The translations under genes were made by a program, and so were the position numbers. The notes under the pieces were generated by a model, which saw nothing but the letters and a program-made list of their open reading frames with translations, ran no database searches and was not told the DNA's origin. Shown here one piece after another: positions 9,569-17,072 of a stretch of DNA of 64,000 nt (position 1 is its first letter; each line of letters opens with the position of its first letter). The DNA comes from Capnocytophaga sp. (lineage in GTDB: Bacteria; Bacteroidota; Bacteroidia; Flavobacteriales; Flavobacteriaceae): the NCBI GenBank assembly GCA_030530525.1, contig JAUMUT010000002.1, positions 62,001 through 126,000 of the forward strand. The letters are read 5' to 3'.

Positions 9569-9607
9569 AAAATACTTTGGTATCACTGATATCAAAGTAT
9601 TTTTTTA
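9569..9607 (+). terminator. Intrinsic terminator after the E2 gene
   Basis: A 13-bp stem (AATACTTTGGTAT with ATATCAAAGTATT, one G-U) has a 5-base loop and ends in seven T. It lies only about 15 bases before aroK. Confidence 0.8.
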
Positions 9608-9621
9608 CTTTTTATTAAAAA

Positions 9622-10146
9622 ATGAATAGAAAAATTATACTTTTAGGCTATATGGGAAGCGGAAAATCTGTCATAGGAAAGCGTTTGGCAGAAAAAATAC
9701 AACTTCCTTTTATAGATTTGGATACTTTTATTGAAAAAAAAGAAGAAAAAAAAATTGATGAAATTTTTCAGCAAAAAGGAGAAATTTATTTTCGAAAAAA
9801 AGAAAGAGAATACTTAAATGAGCTTTTACTTTCTCCTTCGCCTATGGTTTTGGCATTGGGCGGTGGCACTCCTTGTTATGGCGATGCAATGCAAATGATT
9901 AACAAAACAACCGAAAATGTTTTCTATTTGCAACTATCTTTCCAAGAATTAACAAAAAGATTACTTCCGCAAAAAAAGAAACGACCTCTAATAGCTCATT
10001 TGGAAGATGTTGATTTAGAGGATTTTATAAGAAAACATTTATTTGATAGAAATCCTTTTTATATGCAAGCAAATAATATTATTAAAATATCAGGGGAAAC
10101 CATTGAAGAGATTATAGATAGGATAGAGCAAAAAATAAAAATTTAA
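9622..10146 (+). CDS. aroK: Shikimate kinase
   Basis: 174 residues; phosphorylates shikimate with ATP in the aromatic amino acid pathway. The Walker A loop is GYMGSGKS (9-16), the shikimate-contacting DLD is at 32-34, the GGG motif is in LALGGGTPCYG, and the lid region holds KKKRPLIAH. A strong terminator stands immediately upstream and no TAnnTTTG box is obvious in the gap, so expression may depend on readthrough or on a promoter within the E2 gene. Confidence 0.95.
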   Translation: MNRKIILLGYMGSGKSVIGKRLAEKIQLPFIDLDTFIEKKEEKKIDEIFQQKGEIYFRKKEREYLNELLLSPSPMVLALGGGTPCYGDAMQMINKTTENVFYLQLSFQELTKRLLPQKKKRPLIAHLEDVDLEDFIRKHLFDRNPFYMQANNIIKISGETIEEIIDRIEQKIKI

Positions 10147-10225
10147 CTAAAATATTTTTTTCTGTAAAATATTAAAAAATCTATTATTTTATAGAATAAA
10201 AATTATATATATCAAATATTTTTTC

Positions 10226-10233
10226 TATATTTG
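10226..10233 (+). promoter_or_regulatory. -7 box (TATATTTG)
   Basis: TATATTTG lies 31 bases before the ATG at 10264. An in-frame TTG inside the box is rejected as a start. Confidence 0.65.
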
Positions 10234-10263
10234 CAAGCTAATAACTCATTTTTAATAAAAAAT

Positions 10264-11400
10264 ATGAAATTTGAAACAAAAGCCATTCACGGCATCAGAA
10301 CTAAGGAAGATAAGGTAGAAGTTTGGAATAATTCTATTAATATGGCTTCTACTTTCCAGCTAAATGAATATGGCGTAGAACAAGAATTTGAATACGGACG
10401 CGTTTCCAATCCTACCCGAAAAGAATTTGAAACTCTTATAGCAAAATTGGAGAGTGGTAAATATGGCTTTGGGTTTTCTTCAGGAATGGCAGCGATAAGC
10501 TCTGTTTTTGCAATTTTTGAGTCTGGCGACCATTTTGTATTAGGTTTGGATATTTACGGCGGAACATTTCGTATAATGAAAGATGTTTTTAGTAAATTTG
10601 GTTTGGAAGCAACTTTTGTAGATATGACCGATTTAAACAAAATAAGCCAAGCGGTACAGCCCAATACCAAAGCTATTTTTGTGGAAACGCCTTCTAATCC
10701 GTTGTTGGATATTACCGATATTCGTGGTGTAGTTGCTATTGCCAAAAAGCATCAACTTCTTACCATTGTAGATAATACTTTTATGTCGCCTTATTTACAA
10801 CGCCCGTTAGAGTTAGGTGCTGATATTGTGCTACATAGCGCAACAAAATACCTAAGCGGGCATAACGATATAATAGCTGGTGCGGCGGTAGTTAGTGATG
10901 ATATTCTTGCTGAAAAAATACGTTTCATACAAATTGCAATGGGCGCATTGGTAGCTCCTTTTGATAGTTGGTTGCTTATTCGTAGTATGAAAACTCTAAA
11001 ATTGCGAGTAGAGTATGCGCAAGCAAATACTTTGGCGTTGTTAGATTTTCTAAGGAATCACCCAGAGGTAGAAAAAGTGTATTACCCTACCGAAGCTCAC
11101 AACAAAGGCAGAGAAATACACCAAAGCCAAGCCAGTGGAGGAGGAGCTGTTTTTTCTTTTGTGGTAAAAGATGAAAAGAAAGTAAAGTCCTTTTTTGAGA
11201 ATCTGAAAGTAGCTCTTTTTGCGGTGAGTTTGGGAGGTGTAGAAACCTTAGTAACGCACCCAAGTTCGCTCACTCATACCGAATTTCCTGAGGAAGAAAA
11301 AGTAGCTCGTGGAGTAACTCGTACGCTTATTCGGGTTGCAGTTGGTATTGAAAATGTAGAAGATTTAATAGCAGATTTTAAACAAGCCTTAGAAAAATAG
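10264..11400 (+). CDS. Cys/Met-metabolism PLP enzyme (cystathionine gamma-synthase / lyase family)
   Basis: 378 residues from ATG 10264. It is a fold-type I PLP enzyme: the cofactor lysine is K195 in HSATKYLSGHND, the PLP-phosphate contact is in SSGMAAISSVF, Y45-x-R46-like contacts lie in EYGRVSNPTR, and the substrate segment is in SLGGVETLVTHPSS. The family covers cystathionine gamma-synthase, beta-lyase, gamma-lyase and methionine gamma-lyase, and sequence inspection does not separate them. It is a single gene with its own promoter. Confidence 0.88.
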   Translation: MKFETKAIHGIRTKEDKVEVWNNSINMASTFQLNEYGVEQEFEYGRVSNPTRKEFETLIAKLESGKYGFGFSSGMAAISSVFAIFESGDHFVLGLDIYGGTFRIMKDVFSKFGLEATFVDMTDLNKISQAVQPNTKAIFVETPSNPLLDITDIRGVVAIAKKHQLLTIVDNTFMSPYLQRPLELGADIVLHSATKYLSGHNDIIAGAAVVSDDILAEKIRFIQIAMGALVAPFDSWLLIRSMKTLKLRVEYAQANTLALLDFLRNHPEVEKVYYPTEAHNKGREIHQSQASGGGAVFSFVVKDEKKVKSFFENLKVALFAVSLGGVETLVTHPSSLTHTEFPEEEKVARGVTRTLIRVAVGIENVEDLIADFKQALEK

Positions 11401-11450
11401 TTAAATAAATTATTTTTTTCTAAATGTTTCTTATAAAATTAATAAATTTC

Positions 11451-11480
11451 TTGATAAATCAAATAAAATTTCTATATTTG
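11451..11480 (+). promoter_or_regulatory. Promoter of the lactate dehydrogenase gene
   Basis: TTG at 11451-11453, a 19-base spacer and TATATTTG at 11473-11480 match the Bacteroidota -33/-7 arrangement. The ATG is 32 bases further on. Confidence 0.7.
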
Positions 11481-11512
11481 CGACATAATTATATACAATA
11501 AAAAAATATCGA

Positions 11513-12688
11513 ATGAGAGATTTATCAAAAATGACAAACATAGAGGACTTGCGTGTGGTATGCAAACGCAATGTCCCTAAAATGTTCTACGAATATGTAG
11601 ATACAGGTTCTTGGACACAATCCACTTATCGTGAGAATGTTTCGGATTTTAATCCTATCAAATTCAAACAAAGAATTTTGGTAGATATGGACAATCGTAC
11701 ATTGGAAACTACTCTTTTAGGCAAAAAAGTAAAATTCCCAGCTATGACAGCTCCTGTTGGTTTTATGGGAATGATGTGGGCTGATGGAGAAATCCATATG
11801 GCAAAAGCTGCCCAAAAGTTTGGTATTCCTTTTACGCTTTCTACAATGTCAATTTGCTCTATTGAAGACTTGGCAGAAGCAGGGGTAGAGCCTTTTTGGT
11901 TTCAGCTTTATGTAATGCGCGATCGTGAATTTATGCGAGATCTTATCCGTCGTGCCAAAGAGGCTAAATGTTCCGCTTTAATGGTAACAGTAGATTTGCA
12001 AGTGCTTGGTAACCGTCATCGCGATATTAAAAATGGTTTATCTACTCCACCGAAGTTTACGATACCTAATATGATAAACCTCTCCACTAAAATTCCTTGG
12101 GGCTTGCGTTATGTATTTGGTAACCGTCGTTGGACATTCCGTAATATTGCTGGACACGCTAAAAATGTATCTGATCTTTCTTCTCTTTCCTCTTGGACAA
12201 AAGAACAGTTCGACCCCAGTCTCAGCTGGAAAGATATTGCTGAAATTAAAGAATTATGGGGAGGACCTATTATTCTTAAAGGAATTATGACTCCCGAAGA
12301 TGCTATGGAAGCCGTAAAATACGGAGCTGATGCTATTATTGTGTCTAACCACGGTGGTCGCCAAATGGATGATACAATTTCCTCTATTAAAGCTCTTCCT
12401 GATATTGTAAGTGCCGTAGGTAGCCAAACCGAAGTATGGATAGACTCTGGTTTCTATACGGGGCAAAATATGCTAAAAGCGTGGGCTATGGGCGCCAAAG
12501 GTATTATGCTTGGTCGCGCACCTGTATATGGTTTGGGAGCTTATGGAGAAGAAGGAGTAACACGTGCTTTACAAATATTGTATGATGAAATGGATACCAC
12601 GATGGCTTTTGCTGGGCATCGTAATATCCACGATGTAGATACAAGTATTCTCGTGGAAGGTACTTATCCGTTGCCAACAAGAAAATAA
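11513..12688 (+). CDS. lldD: FMN-dependent alpha-hydroxy-acid dehydrogenase (L-lactate dehydrogenase type)
   Basis: 391 residues, a TIM-barrel flavoenzyme oxidising L-2-hydroxy acids, usually L-lactate to pyruvate. The catalytic base is H280 in the SNHGGRQMDD motif. The FMN-contact lysine is in GGPIILKGIMT, the N-terminal APVGFMGMM loop contacts FMN, and a phosphate-binding DSGF...GRAPVYGLGAYG segment lies at the C-terminus. A membrane-associated quinone-linked role is typical of bacterial LldD. Substrate choice is inferred, since glycolate and other hydroxy acids are alternatives. It is monocistronic, with a clear promoter and terminator. Confidence 0.9.
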   Translation: MRDLSKMTNIEDLRVVCKRNVPKMFYEYVDTGSWTQSTYRENVSDFNPIKFKQRILVDMDNRTLETTLLGKKVKFPAMTAPVGFMGMMWADGEIHMAKAAQKFGIPFTLSTMSICSIEDLAEAGVEPFWFQLYVMRDREFMRDLIRRAKEAKCSALMVTVDLQVLGNRHRDIKNGLSTPPKFTIPNMINLSTKIPWGLRYVFGNRRWTFRNIAGHAKNVSDLSSLSSWTKEQFDPSLSWKDIAEIKELWGGPIILKGIMTPEDAMEAVKYGADAIIVSNHGGRQMDDTISSIKALPDIVSAVGSQTEVWIDSGFYTGQNMLKAWAMGAKGIMLGRAPVYGLGAYGEEGVTRALQILYDEMDTTMAFAGHRNIHDVDTSILVEGTYPLPTRK

Positions 12689-12695
12689 TTTATAT

Positions 12696-12724
12696 AAAAG
12701 CTCCTTAATGAAGGAGCTTTTTTT
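12696..12724 (+). terminator. Intrinsic terminator after lldD
   Basis: An 11-bp stem AAAAGCTCCTT / AAGGAGCTTTT has a 4-base loop and a T run. Confidence 0.9.
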
Positions 12725-12804
12725 GTTTTTCTATACTATGAAGCTATTTTTTTCTTAAAAAAGAATTAATTAAAACTCTTTTTTAATTACATAAATATTT
12801 GACT

Positions 12805-12963
12805 ATCAGTTATTTATAAAAGAAAATTACATAGATTATTTAAAAATAAATTTTAGAATTATTTTAGATAGATAAAATTTATACTATAACCTATTGATTA
12901 TAAAGAATTAAGATAATAGTTTTTATTAATTCAAAATATAAATTACTGAAAATCAGTTATTTA
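12805..12963. repeat. Direct 12-base repeat in a gene-free AT-rich stretch
   Basis: The 12-base word ATCAGTTATTTA occurs at 12805-12816 and 12952-12963, 147 bases apart. The stretch 12725-12988 otherwise holds no gene I can support. The second copy sits about where a -33/upstream element of the following promoter would lie. In sequence this AT-rich, chance is possible. Confidence 0.3.
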
Positions 12964-12988
12964 ATTTGTTTGTAAAGGAAAAAGGTCT

Positions 12989-12996
12989 TACCTTTG
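12989..12996 (+). promoter_or_regulatory. -7 box (TACCTTTG) for the cysteine-rich gene
   Basis: TACCTTTG lies 47 bases before the ATG and fits TAnnTTTG. Confidence 0.6.
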
Positions 12997-13042
12997 CACC
13001 AGAAAAATAAAAGAAAATTGTGTAACTAAAAAAAGAAATATT

Positions 13043-13291
13043 ATGGCAATTAGATTAGCAAACGGATGTGTAAATTGTGAAAATTTAACAGAAAACAATT
13101 TATGTAAAGTGTATAATGTAAAAGTAGAATCAAAACTTACTTGTGATAGTTTCAATTTGAGACCAACTCTAAAAGGAGGTATTGATTGTCTTTCTTGTTC
13201 TAAATTTAACACTGCAAAATGTACTAATACAGAACACGCTGCCGAAGGAATGCTTTGTAATGAATGGACTCCTTCTGTGATAGAAGCATAA
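13043..13291 (+). CDS. Small duplicated four-cysteine protein, function unknown
   Basis: 82 residues with eight cysteines in two similar halves: C9-x2-C12-x8-C21-x12-C34 and C49-x2-C52-x7-C60-x11-C72. The last Cys of each half is followed by D/N, S/E and an aromatic residue (CDSF, CNEW). No signal peptide is seen, so the protein is probably cytoplasmic. The pattern suggests two metal sites, zinc or iron-sulfur, by inference only. I believe similar proteins are conserved in flavobacteria but know no function. It has its own promoter, a long AT-rich upstream region and its own terminator, so it is an independently controlled gene. Confidence 0.8.
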   Translation: MAIRLANGCVNCENLTENNLCKVYNVKVESKLTCDSFNLRPTLKGGIDCLSCSKFNTAKCTNTEHAAEGMLCNEWTPSVIEA

Positions 13292-13316
13292 AACTAACTA
13301 AAACAACAAAAACACT

Positions 13317-13349
13317 AAGAAAGCCGCCATTGAGCGGTTTTTCTTTTTT
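13317..13349 (+). terminator. Intrinsic terminator after the cysteine-rich gene
   Basis: The stem AAAGCCGC / GCGGTTTT (one G-U) has a 6-base loop and is followed by TTCTTTTTT. Confidence 0.75.
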
Positions 13350-13393
13350 AGAAAAAAAGATGAAAAATTTTCCATAAATTCATTTTTGTTTCC

Positions 13394-13401
13394 TAATTTT
13401 G
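13394..13401 (+). promoter_or_regulatory. -7 box (TAATTTTG)
   Basis: TAATTTTG lies 25 bases before the ATG at 13426. An in-frame TTG overlaps it and is not used. Confidence 0.65.
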
Positions 13402-13425
13402 CACAAATTATTCAGTATTCTTACA

Positions 13426-14670
13426 ATGCGTTTAAAATATATAATTTTGGTGAGTTTTTTTACTTTTTTTCAAAATATTTTTGGACAAAAACCTCTTACA
13501 AAAGAAAAAATTTTTGCTACTAAAATAGAAAGTATTACTTCAATGGAAATGGCTATTGAAAAAGCAGAAGAAGTAGTGCAATATCTTCTTTCTCAGAACC
13601 TTACGCCAAGTGTAGCGGTTTCTTTTAGCAAACAAGGACATACCATTTGGGAGGCAGGTTATGGATATGCAGATATTGAAAATGAAATAAAACCAGACCC
13701 AAAACAAACACTCTATCGGGTGGCGAGTGTTTCTAAAACGATAACAGGAGCCGCATTGACCAAAATGCAAGAACAAGGCTGGATAGATTGGGATTGTTCC
13801 GTTTATGACTATGTTCCGTCTTTCCCTAAAAAAACATATGATATTACCATAAAACAACTTGCGGGGCATTTGGCAGGCATACGAGGTTATAAAGGGAGAG
13901 AAGTGTTTAATAATGAATACCTTAGCATAGAACAAGGGATTGATTTTTTTGCTAATGATCCTTTACTTTTTGAGCCAGGAACAAAATATTTTTATAATAG
14001 TTATGATTTTAATTTGATTTCATTGGCTATGCAAAATGCTTGCAAAATGCCTTTTGAAGCCTATGTAAATGAAAATATTTTTGCTCCTTTACAGATGGAA
14101 AATAGCGTGCCAGATATGGGGTTTCTTTTACCAAACGAAGCTATTCCCTATTCAGGAAGCGGAAAAAAAGCATTCCATAGAGCCACAGATGTGAATAATT
14201 TTTACAAACTTGCAGGTGGTGGGTTTCTTTCTTCTGCGAATGATATTAATCGATTTGGAAATGCTATTTTGGGAGAAACTATTCTTTCTCCGGATTATCA
14301 AAAAATGATGTTAGAAAGCCAAAAACTAAAAAATGGTAATAATACAGGCTACGGAATAGGTTGGCAAGTAGCCAAAGATTGGAATAATCGTTTATATTAT
14401 GGACATATAGGCAACGGGATTGGTGGTTTTGCGTGGTTTTATCTTTATCCAGAGGAAGAAGTGGTGGTAACAATGTTGTTTAATATTACCAATCCGTCAA
14501 TAGGTTCTTATATTCACAGAATTGTAGATTACATATTGCAAGGAGCAAATTTTATAACTTTTGATGCGCCAAATTATCCTTCTTTAAAAGAAAATCAGGA
14601 CGAAGCAACGGAAATAGAATTTGAAGAAAACGAAATACTCCAAGATAGTTTGAAAATAGAAAATAAATAA
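13426..14670 (+). CDS. Exported class C beta-lactamase-fold serine hydrolase (LACTB-like)
   Basis: 414 residues with a signal peptide ending near IFGQ (residue 21). The catalytic SxxK is S101-V-S-K104 in YRVASVSKTITGAAL. The second motif is Y190-N-S (YNSYDFNLIS) rather than the YSN of true AmpC enzymes, and the third is HIGNG in place of KTG. This set matches peptidase/esterase members such as LACTB and EstB, not a genuine antibiotic beta-lactamase. A periplasmic peptidase or esterase acting on cell-wall or peptide substrates is the likely role, but the substrate is unknown. The acidic C-terminal tail (EATEIEFEENE) is unusual. Confidence 0.8.
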   Translation: MRLKYIILVSFFTFFQNIFGQKPLTKEKIFATKIESITSMEMAIEKAEEVVQYLLSQNLTPSVAVSFSKQGHTIWEAGYGYADIENEIKPDPKQTLYRVASVSKTITGAALTKMQEQGWIDWDCSVYDYVPSFPKKTYDITIKQLAGHLAGIRGYKGREVFNNEYLSIEQGIDFFANDPLLFEPGTKYFYNSYDFNLISLAMQNACKMPFEAYVNENIFAPLQMENSVPDMGFLLPNEAIPYSGSGKKAFHRATDVNNFYKLAGGGFLSSANDINRFGNAILGETILSPDYQKMMLESQKLKNGNNTGYGIGWQVAKDWNNRLYYGHIGNGIGGFAWFYLYPEEEVVVTMLFNITNPSIGSYIHRIVDYILQGANFITFDAPNYPSLKENQDEATEIEFEENEILQDSLKIENK

Positions 14671-14671
14671 C

Positions 14672-14704
14672 AAAAAGGCTCTCTTATTTAGAGAGCCTTT
14701 TTTT
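14672..14704. terminator. Bidirectional intrinsic terminator
   Basis: A 12-bp stem AAAAAGGCTCTC / GAGAGCCTTTTT has a 7-base loop and is shared by two convergent genes. Confidence 0.88.
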
Positions 14705-15563
14705 ATAGAATGTTGAGTACTTGTTCTTTTATTTTTTCTAATTCATTTTTCATTAAAACAACGATTTGTTGCATACCTGCGTGGCTTGCTTTGGAGCCTA
14801 ATGTATTTATTTCTCGTCCCATTTCTTGGGCTATAAATCCTAATTTTCTTCCGTTGGATAAAGGTTCGTTTAGAGTTTTAAGAAAATATTCTAAATGATT
14901 GACAAGTCTTACTTTTTCTTCGGTAATGTCCAATTTTTCAAAGTAAAAAATAAGTTCTTGCTCAAAACGATTTTCATCTACTCGTTCTGCTATTTCTGCT
15001 ACGGATTTTTCCAAACGTTCTCGTACGCTTACAAGCCTTTCGGGGTCTAATTTTTCAATTTCAATGAGTAAATTTTTTATATTTTCTATACGAAGTTCAA
15101 AATCTTTTTGCAAATTTTTTCCTTCTTGAATACGAAATTGTTGTAGTTCTTGGAGTGCTTGCTGGATAATAGTTTCTATCTGGTTATATTCCTCTTCATC
15201 AATTTCTTCTGTTGGAGTTACAAGGGCATCAGGCATACGAACCGCCATTTTAAGGAGTTCGGTAGTGTCTGCATTGGGTACTATTTGTAGCATTTGCTCA
15301 ATATATCCTTTAACAATATCAGCATTGATAATAGTTGAATTTTTATCCGATGTATTTTCAATGGTTAAAGTAATATCTATTTTTCCTCGTTCAAGTGTAT
15401 CGGCAATTTGCTTACGAATTTGTAGTTCTCGTTCTCTGTAAGCTACTGGTATACGGGTATTTAGGTCTAAATTTTTACTATTTAAAGATTTTATTTCAAA
15501 AGTAATTTTCTTTTGAGCAAGGAGTAAAGTGCTTTTCCCAAAGCCTGTCATAGATTGTATCAT
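14703..15563 (-). CDS. YicC/YloC family endoribonuclease
   Basis: 286 residues. The N-terminus MIQSMTGFGKS and the motif LNSKNLDLNTRIP are diagnostic of the YicC family. The C-terminal DUF1732 domain ends with the conserved LGFIAQEMGREINTLGSKA segment. Bacterial YicC proteins are Mn-dependent single-strand endoribonucleases that trim or destabilise RNAs in the cytosol. It lies 27 bases downstream of the DUF1444 gene and is probably co-transcribed. No gmk follows it, unlike the neighbourhood often seen in other bacteria; gmk is instead at 58.4 kb. Confidence 0.92.
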   Translation of the reverse strand: MIQSMTGFGKSTLLLAQKKITFEIKSLNSKNLDLNTRIPVAYRERELQIRKQIADTLERGKIDITLTIENTSDKNSTIINADIVKGYIEQMLQIVPNADTTELLKMAVRMPDALVTPTEEIDEEEYNQIETIIQQALQELQQFRIQEGKNLQKDFELRIENIKNLLIEIEKLDPERLVSVRERLEKSVAEIAERVDENRFEQELIFYFEKLDITEEKVRLVNHLEYFLKTLNEPLSNGRKLGFIAQEMGREINTLGSKASHAGMQQIVVLMKNELEKIKEQVLNIL

Positions 15564-15590
15564 TCCTTACGGATTTTATGCTAAATTATA

Positions 15591-16913
15591 TTAAAACTTC
15601 ATAATAGAAATTCTGTTATCTTTTATTTCAAACAGATTTTCAGAAAGAGGGTCATCGGTATTTTGGTAAGTTTCTTTTACATATTCACGAAGTTTTTCCA
15701 CTTCTTGTACGTATTCACTTCCTGTTATAAGTAATTCATTTTCAGTAGGAATACCTACAACAATATTTCCTTTTACAGGGAAATTTTCTTTTGTCCAAAC
15801 ATCAGGAATAATTAAAAAACTTGCCTCAAAACGCCCACCAGCAGAGATGATAAATCTTGAATTTTCACCTTCCAGATTTACTTCCACCTGAGAAACCAAA
15901 TTTTCAATTGCTAAATTTTTTAGAGAATTTTTATTCAATTGAAGTGAAGCTAAATCTTTGTTTTCCAAACATTTAGAAGCTCCTTTTATTACGTAAATGA
16001 TAAATAATTCAGGGTTGATTGGCTCATAGAGAAGGTCTGTAAATTCTTTTCTTAAGCTATCTATAAATTGAATATTTCTTACTAATGGAAAAATTAAAGA
16101 TTTGTCAATATTACTCTCATTTTCAATAGGTTGAATAATTGGGGGTTCAATGGGCTTAGGTTCTTCTATAATGGGAGTAACCTGTGGCGCATCACTTTTT
16201 GGAGAAGGCTGTATATTTTCCATTAAATAATTGGCATATCTGTCCAAAATTTCATCACGGCTTTCTTCATTTCTATGCATATATTCGGCATAAGAATTAT
16301 CTAAAAAGCTCGTAATTATCTCATTTGGACGAGTTTTTACCACCCATTCCAGCTCAAACCCTTTGGAGGAAATAATTTCTATTTCTTCATTTTTAGATTT
16401 TAGTTTTTCTATGAAAGAAGTAGTAAAATCGGATATGTGTTGTATGCTTTGCCCAACCCGATTTACAAAGTCTCTCATACGTTGCGTATAAGGCTCTGTA
16501 TCTCGTAGTAAGAGTTCTGTAACTATGGTGTTATTGTTTGATTTTAAAGCAGTTGTAAAATGATATTGCACTTCATTTTCAGAGCGGAATGTTTTACAAA
16601 TATACGTATCGGTTATTTCTGCTTCATCTACGGCAGTAAAACCTTCTTGTTCATATTCTTGATAAAAATCTAATTTCAAATCTTCAAAAAAACTTTTAGA
16701 AATATCTGTTTTTAGATGTTCATCATAGTTTATAACGGTTAAATCAGCATTTCCGTTTGGTGATTTTGCAAAAAAACGCTCGGTGTTGAATATTTCCCAA
16801 TCTTCTGGCAAAGAGATTGTAGAAACAGCATCTAACCAATATCGTTTATAACTTACTGATTTTAAGATAGTTTCTTCTGCTTTTTTCTTTTTAAACAAAT
16901 CAAATAATCCCAT
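15591..16913 (-). CDS. DUF1444 (YtpQ-like) protein with an extra N-terminal region
   Basis: 440 residues from ATG 16913 (MGLFDLFKKKK). The C-terminal half (from about FPLVRNIQFIDSLRKEF to IPTENELLITGS) resembles DUF1444 proteins. The N-terminal half has a lysine-rich amphipathic start, then an alpha/beta region (SISLPEDWEIF, LTVINYDEHL). A Pro/Glu-rich linker (PIIEEPKPIEPPIIQP) joins the two. The function is not known. The basic start could contact membrane or nucleic acid. The TATATTTG box upstream makes it the first gene of a unit with yicC. Confidence 0.65.
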   Translation of the reverse strand: MGLFDLFKKKKAEETILKSVSYKRYWLDAVSTISLPEDWEIFNTERFFAKSPNGNADLTVINYDEHLKTDISKSFFEDLKLDFYQEYEQEGFTAVDEAEITDTYICKTFRSENEVQYHFTTALKSNNNTIVTELLLRDTEPYTQRMRDFVNRVGQSIQHISDFTTSFIEKLKSKNEEIEIISSKGFELEWVVKTRPNEIITSFLDNSYAEYMHRNEESRDEILDRYANYLMENIQPSPKSDAPQVTPIIEEPKPIEPPIIQPIENESNIDKSLIFPLVRNIQFIDSLRKEFTDLLYEPINPELFIIYVIKGASKCLENKDLASLQLNKNSLKNLAIENLVSQVEVNLEGENSRFIISAGGRFEASFLIIPDVWTKENFPVKGNIVVGIPTENELLITGSEYVQEVEKLREYVKETYQNTDDPLSENLFEIKDNRISIMKF

Positions 16914-16938
16914 ATTCTTTTTGTGTTTTATCAATTGG

Positions 16939-16946
16939 CAAATATA
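16939..16946 (-). promoter_or_regulatory. -7 box (TATATTTG) for the DUF1444-yicC unit
   Basis: On the minus strand TATATTTG lies 26 bases before the ATG. Confidence 0.65.
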
Positions 16947-17037
16947 TAAATTTATTTACAAATACCAATATGAATTGTGTTTTTTTACTTTTTTTAAATT
17001 ATAACATTTATTTAGTAAAAAAATAGTTTTTTTTATG

Positions 17038-17045
17038 TAATTTTG
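17038..17045 (+). promoter_or_regulatory. -7 box (TAATTTTG) for the S46 peptidase
   Basis: TAATTTTG lies 28 bases before the ATG at 17073. The ten-base word ATTTTGAACC is present twice here (17040-17049 and 17061-17070), the second copy right before the start. Confidence 0.6.
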
Positions 17046-17072
17046 AACCTTTAATTGTAAATTTTGAACCGA

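Noticed and set aside
13426..14670. Reading this gene as an antibiotic-resistance AmpC beta-lactamase
   Set aside because: The second and third motifs are YNS and HxG rather than YSN and KTG, which fits peptidase/esterase relatives of LACTB.
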